Positions 34,201-45,101 of a stretch of DNA of 64,000 nucleotides are shown here, one piece after another (positions within the stretch are counted from its first letter, which is position 1; the number at the start of each line of letters is the position of its first letter). A model generated the notes under the pieces. That model was given only the letters and a program-made list of their open reading frames with translations. It did no database searches and was not told where the DNA came from. The translations under genes were made by a program, and so were the position numbers. This DNA comes from Gnetum montanum (Eukaryota > Streptophyta > Gnetopsida > Gnetales > Gnetaceae), in NCBI GenBank assembly GCA_015680685.1, contig MNCI01000838.1, positions 1 through 64,000 on the forward strand. The letters run 5' to 3'.

Positions 34201-35373
34201 GTTAGCATAAAAACACAAAAAATACAAAAAAATTGCAAAGGCACTCCAGCATGCTATACCTACTACTTAGCTTACCAGGTTTATATGGCAACAGGAATTG
34301 TGGGAGAGTGACTAAGATGTCTTCCATGGGGATCAATCTGAAGGGTGCCCATCCCTCATCCAGCCAACCAAGTTCCTTACATCTTCCATAGAGGTTGGGA
34401 TATTTGTCTGGATACGTGTGGTACTCACCCCTGCATTGACATATCATGCTTGCACAGATATTCTCGATAGAGGATAATTCCCACAGGGCCATCTCTGGTA
34501 TGGCCAATGCATCTGTATCACTATGAAACCCTTTCGCATTGATGTAAAACCTGGTAACAAAAACATAGTGTTAACATTTGGCCAGCATAGAAAACATCAC
34601 ATAGCATAGTGGAACATGGCTACAAAACTCATCCACCAGTATGGTAGATGGTTCCTGGTGGGTTTTGGAAGCACATTCCCATATGACGTGTAACAAACAA
34701 TGTGTTGTAAAGATGGTAGCAGCTATACTCAGGCNTAACAAACAATGTGTTGTAAAGATGGTAGCAGCTATACTCAGGCATCTCCCAGATCCAAGATAAT
34801 TATCTCAAATTTTGGAGGCATTGACTAGATCCTTCTCCCTGCCAGCTACTGACTGCCCCATCCTTCAAATACCTTAGAATACCTTGATTAGTCCTAATGA
34901 AAACAATTAACATTATTCTTTGATAGAGCACATGTCACACTACCAAATCACATATGGTCAAACCCTCCTGAGGGTGCTATGCTATGCCATTTGAAAGATA
35001 AGTAGCCTAAATCATCTAAGTCTTTGTGAAAATAACAGCTGTAGTGATGGTGGTCTAGGCAACCTTGCATGCAATCTTGGCATAGCGTTTTGATGTCTGC
35101 CATGGTCAAAATGGCAATAGAGAAAATGTAAAGGCTAAAACAATGACAACGCGATGATAGAAAACATGGATAACTAAAACTAAATCGTAAAAATGAAAGT
35201 AGAAAAAAAATGATAACAGAAGCACAAGGAAACAGGAGAAGCATAGCAGCCTACTAGGTTAATGGCATCTCTTCCCACACCATGACACACACGTGTGTCA
35301 TGTGCCCTAGGGTTTCCTTCACCTCGTTGACCTTCGTGAGCACCAAGTATGTGCATTCTTTCTTTGGAGCCAT
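31265..35373 (-). pseudogene. Antisense multi-exon gene in E3 (unknown product)
   Basis: Read on the minus strand from ATG 35373 (MAPKKECTYLVLTKVNEVKE) to a stop at 31265. Exon-like blocks: CMQGCLDHHHYSCYFHKDLD (~35060); GILRYLKDGAVSS and WEMPEYSCYH (34880-34700); ALWELSSIENICASMICQC (~34490); a core with QHWIYSEASKSLVKNLQNAG and VWVVIEINDQLFVDLFSVPA (34094-33768); an acidic EEEEEEEEGDEEV tract followed by KEKALVKWKEAPATKEGAL repeats (33019-32690); and a coiled-coil-like tail (KKEKADLSTEVEDLKS, 32309-32019). The core recalls plant-mobile-domain or 'putative plant transposon' proteins found in plant retroelements (low confidence). Introns inferred from conserved splice words: 32300-32402, 33010-33145, 34178-34275 and about 34551-34632. 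A few stops within exons indicate decay. The promoter is not visible. Confidence 0.6.
34691..34779. other. Single-N join with duplicated 44-bp ends
   Basis: 34691-34734 is repeated at 34736-34779 around the N at 34735. It is an unmerged contig overlap inside the antisense gene. Confidence 0.85.
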
Positions 35374-36223
35374 TGTTCTACTTGCCAACTCCTCCTCATC
35401 ACTATAAAAAAATTGCTTTGCTGTCTTCTAGCACAATCTCTCTGTGCTCTGAAATCACTCTGTGTTCCGAATCTGGGCTCTACGCTGTTACAGTGAGAAT
35501 AATAAGCCTACCAGAGGTTAATCCCTATTTATAGCTATAATGGTAAAAAGGGGAAACTTGCCATTCTCTTTCTCTGTTTAATGTAGGGTATATCGTATAG
35601 CGTAGCATGCTTGCCATGACATCATAGCTTTGTTGGCAATTAACACAAGTGAATTTGGGCAAAATATCTTGGCACGTTTTAAGCTAACCATTTACTTTCC
35701 CAAAAAACAAAAATATATATTTTCAATTACTAGTTTAGAAAGATCTTAAACTAGCAATCTTAGTGTAGTTACAACTCTAGTAGTCCAAAAAGACCTTAAA
35801 CTAGCAACCCCAACATAGTTGCAACTTTAGTGGTCCGAAAAGACCTTAAACTATCATGCCTAGCATAGTGTTTCACTCTAGTTAGCGGTCCAAAAAGATC
35901 TTAAACTAGCAGTTTCGATCTGTTACACATTGACAGTCCGCAATGACATTAAACTAGTAGTTTCACATTTTCACATTGATAGTTCTGCATTTTTTAGCAA
36001 TTTCACGTTCTCACATCAACAGTTTTACATTTTTTCTTTTAGCAGTTTTGCATCTCCATGCCTTAGCGATCTACCATGACTTTGAACTGGAAAATTTTAA
36101 TCTTTATATCATACTTCGCTAGTTACATCTCATCATTGTTTTGAAAATTTTCATTATACACAATTATTACCAATAGGTGCCTCTTAACTAGGCTTTCATC
36201 TCATTTTGGTAGGTTGAGTGAAA
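35374..36223 (+). repeat. E3 spacer with TTAAACTAGCA repeats
   Basis: No gene. From 35725 to 36080 the word GACCTTAAACTAGCA(A/T) recurs about every 50-65 bases (for example 35750, 35795, 35845, 35900, 35945). E4 has the same block at 58580-58900. A YAG-type acceptor (TTTTGGTAG) at 36210-36212 precedes the pol start. Confidence 0.6.
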
Positions 36224-36379
36224 ATGGAAATCCATTGTGATCTCTCTTCATTGTTAGCTTTAGCAGGTCCACATGGCAAGCTCGTAAGACAACTAAACCC
36301 ATAATTAATAGACTAGGAATCACCTGCAACTAACACCGTAACATCCCTAGAATGGCCTAAGCATCTGGTCCGAACCCTA
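36224..36379 (+). pseudogene. pol: E3 pol N-terminal fragment
   Basis: ATG 36224 opens MEIHCDLSSLLALAGPHGKL, matching MEVHYDLSMTLTLAGP at E4 59146. It is cut at 36379 by the E5 LTR. The flanking five bases CCCTA are the predicted target-site duplication. Confidence 0.6.
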
Positions 36380-36655
36380 TGAAACACCCTCAAACTCCAA
36401 GGCATTCTTGCTTCACCAAGCCTTCGCAATCTAGGCAGCGTCATGACAATTCTTCGGGAGAAGAACGCTTTGAGTTTAGGCTGACCAATTTGGAAACTTA
36501 TCTACTCTCCGTATAGATAGGCTATATGGATCATCTTGCCTACCCACCTGAGTAGTTTATCTAGCCAACAACCTGCTCAGAAATAATGCATGGAGTTTAC
36601 AGCAGTGCTCAGGATGCGCGAAATAGTTCAGCAAGTTTTCTAAGTCACGAAGTTT

Positions 36656-36693
36656 GCTATGCTACGCTACGCCATGCCATGTAGCGTAGCAAG
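36656..36693. repeat. GCTACG hairpin in E5 LTR
   Basis: GCTATGCTACGCTACG pairs with TAGCGTAGCAAGC across a short loop. Related foldbacks lie at 36730-36765, 36870-36905, 37025-37060 and 37145-37175. Confidence 0.8.
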
Positions 36694-37549
36694 CTTCAGA
36701 AAAGGATTGTAGAAAAAACTGATATGCTAAGCTATGCTACTCAATGTAGCACAATGTAGCAAAAGTCAGCCAGCCAATTCCATAGCCCAACTCCAAGTGT
36801 TTCGGTGATGGCTCCTTCCACAGGAAAATGGCTAACTTTGCGAAAAGCAAGCCATGTCGGTCATCATGCTACGCTATGCCACGTAGTGTAGCATAGCATA
36901 GTGACTCTGGAGAAGCAACAAAGGTTTCTCAAAGGGTGGGATCATCAAGTTCACAAGGTTCACAGTGGAAAGGGCAAAGTTTGCAAATTTTTGACGTTTT
37001 GTAGATTCTTGACTAAGGCTAGTTGCTATGCTATGCTATGCTACGTAGTGTAGCTAGCATAGAAAATTTGCAACAAATAGTTAGCATATTTCAAAGGTTT
37101 CCAGCACCTGCAAAATGATAGAACGCAATTTTTTTCTTCTGGCGGCCATGCTACGCTACGCTGCATAGCGTAGCAAGACGCTACACTATACCAACAGCCA
37201 ACATAGCGCAACATAGCAAGCAGCTATGCCACATTGGTGCATTTCCTGATGTAGCAAGCTGCTATGCTATGCCCACATGTTATGCTACAAAGCATAGCAT
37301 AGCGTAGCACACAACTATGCTACATAAAAGCATTTCATCCATTTTAATCGTTACCTCACCTAATTGCACCATTGGCACACAAGCTCTGATGATGCAATTA
37401 CAACGTGGCATGTTCACAATTATAGCATGGCAAGCTCATCCAACAGACATGCATGTCCAACGGTCATGCATGCCTATGTAGCACAGACAAGTCAACATAG
37501 GCCTAAGGCATGTGGTGTCCAAACTGCATCTTTTGCATGCCCTTAACCC

Positions 37550-37557
37550 TATAAATA
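37550..37557 (+). promoter_or_regulatory. LTR TATA box (E5)
   Basis: TATAAATA in the context CCCTATAAATACCCTGAA, identical to the E4 LTR context at 48110. It is the likely U3/R promoter. Confidence 0.7.
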
Positions 37558-38187
37558 CCCTGAAGGACAATGCTCAAAGGATCCTTTTTGGCTCGGTCAA
37601 TTGGTTGGTCCTTTAGCTAGCGAGTGAGCAAAAAAGTTAGCATTGCACCCCTAAACATTGTAAACATCTTGTTTAACATTGTAAACATTTGACACTCTCA
37701 TTTGGAATTTTTCTCTACTCTTTCTTACTATTCCCATAGCATTTTTCATTATTGACTCCTAATTCTGCATTCAAGAATATAGCTATCTTGCTCTAAACGT
37801 CTAGGTTACTCTTGGGATCTCTGCAGCCCTTAGCGTCGCACCACCAACTGTATCCACCTTGACAGAGTGAAGTCACATTCTTGAAGTGATGCATTTTCCT
37901 AATTGCATTTTACTTTATCTCTTGCTTATCATTGCATTTTACATTATCTTCTGCATCTGTTACATTTAAGCATTATTTTACAGTATAAGTCTCATTCTCA
38001 AATTATCTGGTTGCAAAAGGTTATATTAGCACCAACTAAGTCCCTGTCTAATAGACCAGACCATTTAGGGCATCCCATTTCCATTTTATCCTACAGGGCC
38101 CTTCTATAGATTCGTGGTTAAGACTGTCATGACCGACGACCCCTTGGTGTTTTCTAGCGACTGATGTTTTCAGTTGCAACAATTTTC

Positions 38188-38206
38188 TGGTTCTAGAAGG
38201 AGGGCC
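38188..38206 (+). promoter_or_regulatory. Primer-binding site of E5
   Basis: TGGTTCTAGAAGGAGGGCC, the family 19-mer with one or two changes, six bases after the LTR end. Confidence 0.65.
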
Positions 38207-38301
38207 TCTTAGTGCCCTTTTCACGTGTCATGGTAGTTCTATAAGCCTTCTACACCATAATACGCATTAGCGTAAACTTGACACCCGTCTCTGGTTGTTT
38301 A

Positions 38302-40228
38302 TGCTAAAACACCACAAAATTTCAGCCCAACACTTTGAAAAGAGAATAATTCAGAGCCTCTTGAGTTCTGGGAGGCAAAAATTTGACTAAGGCATGAAAA
38401 TTACACTCAACTGGTCAAGCTAGCTTGCCCACACCAACTTATTCAAGCCAGCTTGCTCATTCCATCAAGCTAGCTTGCCCTCAACATGACCAAACCTAAC
38501 AGCTTTCAAATCAAGTCAAAATGATCCTAATTTGAATGGGCAAGGGCTCCTTGAGGCCCACTAATGATCACTCCAATTTTTAGCACCCAGAATGGAAGAT
38601 TTCAAGTTAGAATCTCATGAATCTTGCTACTCACATTGAGGTCACGCTGAAGTCACACTACCCAGTGTGAGTACAACATGAACATAGCTTGACCAACTTT
38701 TAGAGCCCTGAAAGCAAGTCCAAATAGTCTAAATTCAAGCACACAGACTCCCCTGAAGTTTCACTAATGTTCATTGCAACTCCTGACCTCTGGAACCTCA
38801 AACACTAAGCCCAAAATCATATGATTTATTTACTCATGCCCAGGTCACGTTGGGGTCATGCTAACAGCATGAGCCTAACGTGATAAAACAAAAATAGGTC
38901 AAATCAAGCAGTTCCAAGCATAATTTTTAGCATCAACTCAATCCCCAAGGACAAACAATAGTTCTACTTATTTATAGGCTCTAGAAAATCAAAATTCAAG
39001 AATGAAACATAGCATTCTAGCTTGGTCACATTGAGGTCATGCTGGGGTCATGCTAAGGTCACACTGGCAGTGTGAGCCTAGCGTGAGCTACCAAAGGTGG
39101 CCCAAATCTAGGCACAAACAGGCCCAGACTCCATGTGAAAGTTTCCCCCAAGGGTAGGTAGTAGTTACACTTGAAAAATAGGTCTCACAAATAAAAATTT
39201 GGTTTGAAATGAACCATTCCAACTTGCTCACACCTAGGTCATGTTGCAGTGTGAATCCAGCGTGAGGACTATTCATCAACACGAGTACTATTCATGCCGA
39301 AACAAAATCACTTCAAACGCATGCTAAGTACATGCCAAGACCAAATCAACTCATGCTGGGAGCCCTGTTGAAGTAGAGATGCCTCAAAAAACCACCCAAA
39401 CACTCAAATTGACATCTTGTAGTAGTTGATTCAAAGGATCATGAAGTTTCAAGCGAGTTGGCATCAATTCCTTTTGGAACCCATTGTGAATTTTCATTAT
39501 AAGCCTCACCATCTGTGAGCTTTTCAAGCCCTTACACTACTTCCATGGGCATAAGCCAGCTTGCGATTGTAAGATATAGTGCATCTAGCCTAGAATGTAG
39601 TCTACCCATGTACACCTGTCACAAGATCTATTTTTCTCTCATCTTATAGCCATTGATCTCATTCACGAATCCTACTCCCAAACCTAGCGAAATGTATAAA
39701 TACCATATTCATTGACATAAATGGAGTTGGAAATTTTGAAGCAGGAAAATTAGTAATCCTAAGCCCAGATGCACTTGATCCCCAGTGCCTACAAACACTT
39801 GACATCAGAGCTTAACGTCTGACTTGCAATTCAGACACGCAACTACGATTTGACCAGTGCACATTTTGTCAATTAATACAATACAATTTCATTTTTTCCT
39901 TCCATTTTTTTGTTCTAGTTCATTTTCTATTTCATCCTATTTTTTATTGCACATTTCTGCATATTCTATTTATGTTTGCACATTATATTCATGTTTACGT
40001 TTTGTTGCATTAAGTTCTTCATTTTACATTTCGTGACGATAATCCTAGTGTAGGCCATAGCGTATGCTTGGAGAAATCCTTAGTTGATCTATGTGTAGAC
40101 CATCTAAGGCACTCTACCTTCATTTTTCCAGCTTGTCCTTAGGTGAAGGCAAGGTCATCTATGTCTCTCTGGAGATCTTTTAGCATTCATTTTCCTCCAA
40201 CCTTACACCGACAATTTTAGACAATACA
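38302..40228 (+). repeat. 5' LTR of E6 (family II)
   Basis: Starts TGCTAAAACACCAC and ends GACAATACA, about 1.93 kb. It carries repeated palindromic GGTCACRCTGG/CAGTGTGAGCC words (38635-38680, 38845-38885, 39030-39085, 39235-39265). The fragment at 7515-8758 is a relative. Confidence 0.8.
39695..39702 (+). promoter_or_regulatory. LTR TATA box (E6)
   Basis: TATAAATA in the context AATGTATAAATACCATATTC, about 530 bp before the LTR end. Confidence 0.6.
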
Positions 40229-40233
40229 GAAAT

Positions 40234-40252
40234 TGGTGCTAGAAGGAGGGCC
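40234..40252 (+). promoter_or_regulatory. Primer-binding site of E6
   Basis: TGGTGCTAGAAGGAGGGCC, five bases after the LTR end. It is identical to the E4 PBS although the LTRs belong to different families. Confidence 0.7.
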
Positions 40253-40384
40253 CCAAAACTCATTTTCTATTTAATCAAAATCATGATTACATTTGCCTAT
40301 TAAACATCACATAGATCTAATTTTGTAAACTAAAGCCCAAGTTGAGCTACTCACGTTAACCCCTATCAATCACGCTGACCTTTC

Positions 40385-40650
40385 TCACGCTGGTCACCTA
40401 GTCGCACTGCAAGTTGGTCACTCTGGCACATGCTACTTATAAGTCACATTAAATTGCACTCACTACTAGGTCACGCTGGCTTGCACATGCTGCTAGGTCA
40501 CACTGGCTTGCACATGCTACTAGGTCATGGTAGCTTGCACAGGCTGCTAGGTCACACTAGCTTGCACATGAAGCTAGGTCACGCTAGCTTGCACACACTG
40601 CTACTAGGTCACGCTGGCTTGCACACACTGCTTGTAAGTTATGTTGGACA
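40385..40650 (+). repeat. Leader tandem repeat, 30-bp unit (E6)
   Basis: Eight or so units of CTAGGTCACGCTGGCTTGCA plus CATGCTG, with period 30 bp. They keep an open frame (LLGHAGLHM repeats) because the period is a multiple of three. The repeats lie between PBS and gag and share the GTCACGCTGG word with the LTR. Confidence 0.8.
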
Positions 40651-40786
40651 CATTGAGATTACTCACACTCCCTATCATCTATGCTGCATATTACACTTTA
40701 GTTGAACACACTACACAGTTGCACACACTACCCAGCTTGCTCAAGTTTAGCTTACATATGCCCATCTTGTTCAAGCTTAGTTACAC

Positions 40787-43700
40787 ATGGAATCTTCTCA
40801 GATCAAAGCAATATTGCCCATTTCTAACCTTAATGTTGAAATCTCAAATCCTGTGACTGTAACTGAATCCATAGTTACCATTGGAGAGATGAACCCTCAA
40901 AGGAAAAATCATCGATAACTTGTGTTACAAGGCAAGGACCCCACCTATACAATTCTTACCCCAGAACAATACAAATTTATCTACTTAAAGATCCAAGATA
41001 ACCTATCCATTGATCACATGGAAATGGAAGAAAAATGGCATTATGAACTCATCTATAAGGGAGGCCATAACTTTATCCCTTCACCATATGACATAATTCC
41101 CCTCTCTAAATCTCACCATGAACTCATATCCTAGCTCCTCATGGCAAGCAATCAAACCTTGTGGCAACCCACTATAGAGCCTCAAAATGAAGACAAGGAA
41201 GATGATTTCGTAGCTCAATCTGAACATGGGGATTAGTACCACACTCTCAGTCCTCATACTTACACGAACCCATTATTCCACCCATTCATGGGATAGACCA
41301 TGTCTCTTCATACATTTAAAAGTAATCAAGCACCTATTTCTCAATAGGAAGCACCCACTCTCATTCCTACTCTCCCCATGACCAACACCCAATTCAATGC
41401 ATCCATCTCTGTTATTCCTCTGGTCACCACATTATCCCCTCTCCTACAAGTACAACCCAAAAAAATCTCCTCTCAAACTAATATAGGAGTGACCTTCCCA
41501 CCCCAAATAATTGAAATTCCATCCATGATACCCGCTTCTACATCTACTCATTATATACCACAAGTGCAAATCCAAGGAACACCCTTCACTAGTTCAACTT
41601 AACAGGTTTAGGGTGTTTCCTCACAGCTTGTAACTGGGCAGTGGCCCACACCTAGTATTCAACAATATCAACTGGCTCATTACAGCATACAACCTATTAC
41701 AATTCCATCTATGAATGTCCCTCAAGTACAACCACCAATGACCCTACAGTCATCTTTCCCAAAAACTGCACAACAATCTAACTATTATCATGCTTAATCT
41801 AACCCACCAATTGATCCACCTAGTGTCCAAGAATGGGTAGAGGCTAGAAAAATGATGCAAGCATTGACCAATGAGGTAAGGCATCTTAAAATTGCAAACA
41901 CTGAAGAAGTCAAGGTGATGGATTTTTATCAAGATGATCTGATTAGCTCTTCAGTGCCACCATTGACTATACCAAAAGGAATTTCATTACCGCAGTTGAC
42001 CAAGTATAATGGAGAGGGAGATCCAAATGTTTACCTAGTGACATTCCGATTAGAATGTTTGTTACTTCAAGCTTGGCCTCATGCAATCCTGTGTGTGTTC
42101 ACCATGTCCTTAACTGGAAGAGCCTTAGACTGGTACTGAGCTCTACCATGTAACTCCATATCCTCTTTAGAGGATTTGTTACATCAATTTGTTACGCGTT
42201 TTAAGTATAACCTAAAGCCTGAAGCCACACTAGATAGTCTAATCCAAATAAAACAAGAACCATTAGAGCTCATACAAAATTTCATCCAAAGATGGAGCAC
42301 TGCTCTTAACAAACTTCACGAGCCTATCCTAGAAACATATTTACTTACAATTCTCAAAAGTGCTATGAATGATTTTGTTAAGTTAAAACTCTATTATCTG
42401 AATGCTCATACTTTGAGTCAGACATTTGTACAAATCAAGAACATAGAAGAGGTAGCACAAACAAGTCATGACCTAGTTTACCTAACTTTTAAATGTCAAC
42501 ATATGAGGAAAGATAAGGACAAGTCTAAAATGACAGTCGTAGCAATGGCAGAGGCAGCTCAACCCAACAATGCAGGGAAAAAAGGGAAACAACCCACTGC
42601 CCCCACTAGTCATGAAAGAATTACTCCAACATCTACACCTAAATCCTCCTCTGCCCAAAATGCTAACACAGGTCAAAATCGTACCTTTGAATGAAAGGAC
42701 CCTACCTAGTACATGCCCTTACCCATGAAACCTTCCCAAATATTGAACCAACCTCTAAAAGCTGGGTTAATTCAACATAAGTAAATGTCTCCTAGAGTGT
42801 CCCAAAAACATGATCGATACTGTGAGTTGGTTAAAAATCCAATGTTGGAAATAGTTAATGAACCTCCTATCCTGAGAGGTTTTAGGTTAGATAGATTCTG
42901 TGAGTATCACCAACGATGTGGGCATGGAACCCACTACTGCTTTACCATAAAACAAGACATACAATGTATGATTGATAGAGGTGAGATAGTCTTTGATGAA
43001 GCCAACCCAGTAAGATGTCAAAATCAATCTATGGGAGTCTACAAATACCCTCTTAACACCAAAGAGTTGCCCTATGTGATTAACACCATCCATGTAGGCA
43101 ATGAACAAGACATCCCATAAAGGTCTTTTGTGATTCGTGTGCCTACTGAAACTGTATCTACACTAACACCTCCACAAGCTCCTTTTGTCACATACACATC
43201 TCCTACATTGTGAAAACCATTTTTCATCCGAGTACACCCTACAGTTGCAACAACAAATGCATCATCACAAACCCAACCTACTCCATTTATAATCTGAGTG
43301 CCGCAACACTCTAATGTGCAACCCCCAATAGTTCCCCTACAACCTCGCGAGAACACCTCATCGATAGACTAACTAGGGAATGGTTGTTCAAAGAGCTTCA
43401 TGGTCATGAGTTAGGACCACCAAAACCCACACTGCTGAATGTTGTCCCTATGGTTCCAACTACTGATCAGCCTAGCACGAGTCATCAAGAAAAAAACTCA
43501 AGAATGTCCATTATCCCAAACCCAATAGCTACACTTAATAACACAAAAGTTCTTCCATAAGAGATACAAATGTTGGGTCAAATGGATCAAGTCTTAGCAG
43601 ATAAAAACATTCCTAATAGCAAAGACTTGGCCAGTGCCCAGACCCAAGTTACATAGGCATTAAAACAAAAGAACACCTCTCTAAGCCTATATGATCTAGT

Positions 43701-44559
43701 AATGACCTCCCTGGTACATTGGGAAGCTCTGGTGCATACGTTGACTTCAATCCCTATTAGTGAAGACCTTCCTACAAGTGAACCATCGATTTACATTGTA
43801 TTGTCTCCACATTAAGAATCGAGGTCCACATCTCTAGGATTTCATGCCAATGACATTAAGTGGAACGACAAAATAGGAGAGGTCACTACCGCCCCTATGT
43901 TTATAACAATACAAGTTAACCAATTTAAGATACATAGGGTGCATGTCAATGATGGAGCGGGAACAAATGTAATACCTTTTCCTGTCATTGAGTGACTAGG
44001 CCTTGTGAAACAAATACAACCAACAACATCATCATTCTTGAAATCTTTCAATGGTTCCCATGTCATGGTAAAAGGCATGATTACCTTGTATTTCATAGCA
44101 AGGGACCGGTTCCCCACATCGGCCAAATTAGTAGTCATGGATGAGATGCCAAGGTTTAATATGATTTTGGGACAGCCTTGGTTGGCTCAATTAAAAATTC
44201 TATCTTCACCAATTCATCAAGAAATCCACCTATCTTATGAGGGTGGTGAAATCATAATACACCGGGATACAACAACCTCACTTACTTCCTCACACGTAGG
44301 AATGAACCAAGAGTTAGAGATTGAACTCTCTGAATCTAGGAAAGACACCACTAGCAAAAGCCTAGATATCGCTCAATCTCCAACACATGACCTTCCTAAA
44401 ATAGAGGAAGCATAAGAAGATATAGATATAGGAGCCATTCCCATAGATGTCCCTTGTTTAGAACTACCATTTGACATATCCAGTGAGGAGGATGGCGAGT
44501 ACAAGATCATGCCTACACATCCCGCCCCTCACAGAAAATTACAAAAGTTAAGGAAATAG
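40787..44559 (+). pseudogene. gag-pro: E6 gag-protease (decayed, best preserved gag)
   Basis: ATG 40787 opens MESSQIKAILPISNLNVEIS. Then: a block IQDNLSIDHMEMEEKWHYEL (~41000), a Pro/Thr/Gln-rich region (41240-41800), the Gag core (QEWVEARKMMQALTNEVRHL, FYQDDLISSSVPPLTIPKG, NGEGDPNVYLVTFR, MSLTGRALDWY, QFVTRFKYNLKPEATLD, 41830-42240), and RWSTALNKLHEPILETYLLT. The knuckle is complete: FCEYHQRCGHGTHYC (42898-42942). The protease is at ~43940 with VHVNDGAGTNVIPFP, then DEMPRFNMILGQPWLAQLK. At the catalytic triad the first Asp is Asn (NDG rather than DDG). The tail ends HRKLQKLRK and a stop at 44557-44559. Fewer stops than E3. Confidence 0.83.
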
Positions 44560-45101
44560 ATCAAAAACTAAGATAAACCACCACACATCGTAATGATGTT
44601 AAACTACAAAATGTCTACAACGATGTTAAACTAGCTAGGGTCAGAAATGACCGGTTCTTCTAATTCACCGAAATGGCTACAGTCTCCTCCACCACTTTGA
44701 CAAAGATACAATAGTCCACCATGAATTTAAACTGATACACATGGTCCAAAATGGCCTTAAACTAAAGCACAGTACATCATCTATTCACCAAAGCTTTGCT
44801 ACATCATTATCATTTACATTTTGCAAGCTACAACTTTCATTCATTTTATGTTTACCAGACATGATTCCAGTTTACAATTATGTTCACAAATAAACTTGAC
44901 AAAACAAAATAAAATATATAAATATATGCAATCTGAAGTCTTAGCATGGAAATGGGAATAATGACATATTACACCACGATTATGTTACATCTGTCCTCAC
45001 ACATTCCAAAAACAAAATAACAAGCCAAAAAAAAACTAAAAACAAAATGACAAGACTGACAAAATTAACAAGCCAAATCAGGCATTAGCATTAGGAAGGG
45101 G
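44560..45101 (+). other. E6 spacer after protease
   Basis: 44570-44770 holds short GATGTTAAACTA / GCCTTAAACTA words, the shared theme of these elements. 44800-45100 is A-rich with no recognisable gene. Confidence 0.55.

Larger units (their letters stand above)
25305..36379 (+). mobile_element. E3: Tat-lineage Ty3/gypsy, 5' part, cut by E5
   Basis: Truncated 5' LTR, PBS, leader repeats, gag-protease, minisatellite, antisense gene, TAAACTAG spacer and the first ~50 codons of pol. The E5 LTR starts at 36380. The layout matches E4 block for block. Confidence 0.85.
36380..38181 (+). repeat. 5' LTR of E5 (family I)
   Basis: TGAAACACCCTC to TTGCAACA, about 1.8 kb. It shares the AATTCTTCGGGAG(A/G)AGAAC block near 36450, the hairpin arrays and the CATTTAGGGCATCCC block near 38060 with E4. 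Confidence 0.82.
36380..38301 (+). mobile_element. E5: 5' LTR and leader of a family I element, cut by E6
   Basis: LTR, PBS and ~100 bp of leader, then the E6 LTR begins at 38302. The rest of E5 must lie beyond the window if the nest is intact. Confidence 0.8.

Noticed and set aside
40430-40705. 91-codon ORF with LLGHAGLHM repeats that could look like a repeat protein
   Set aside because: It lies in the retroelement leader. The 30-bp DNA period keeps it open, and there is no start context or homology.
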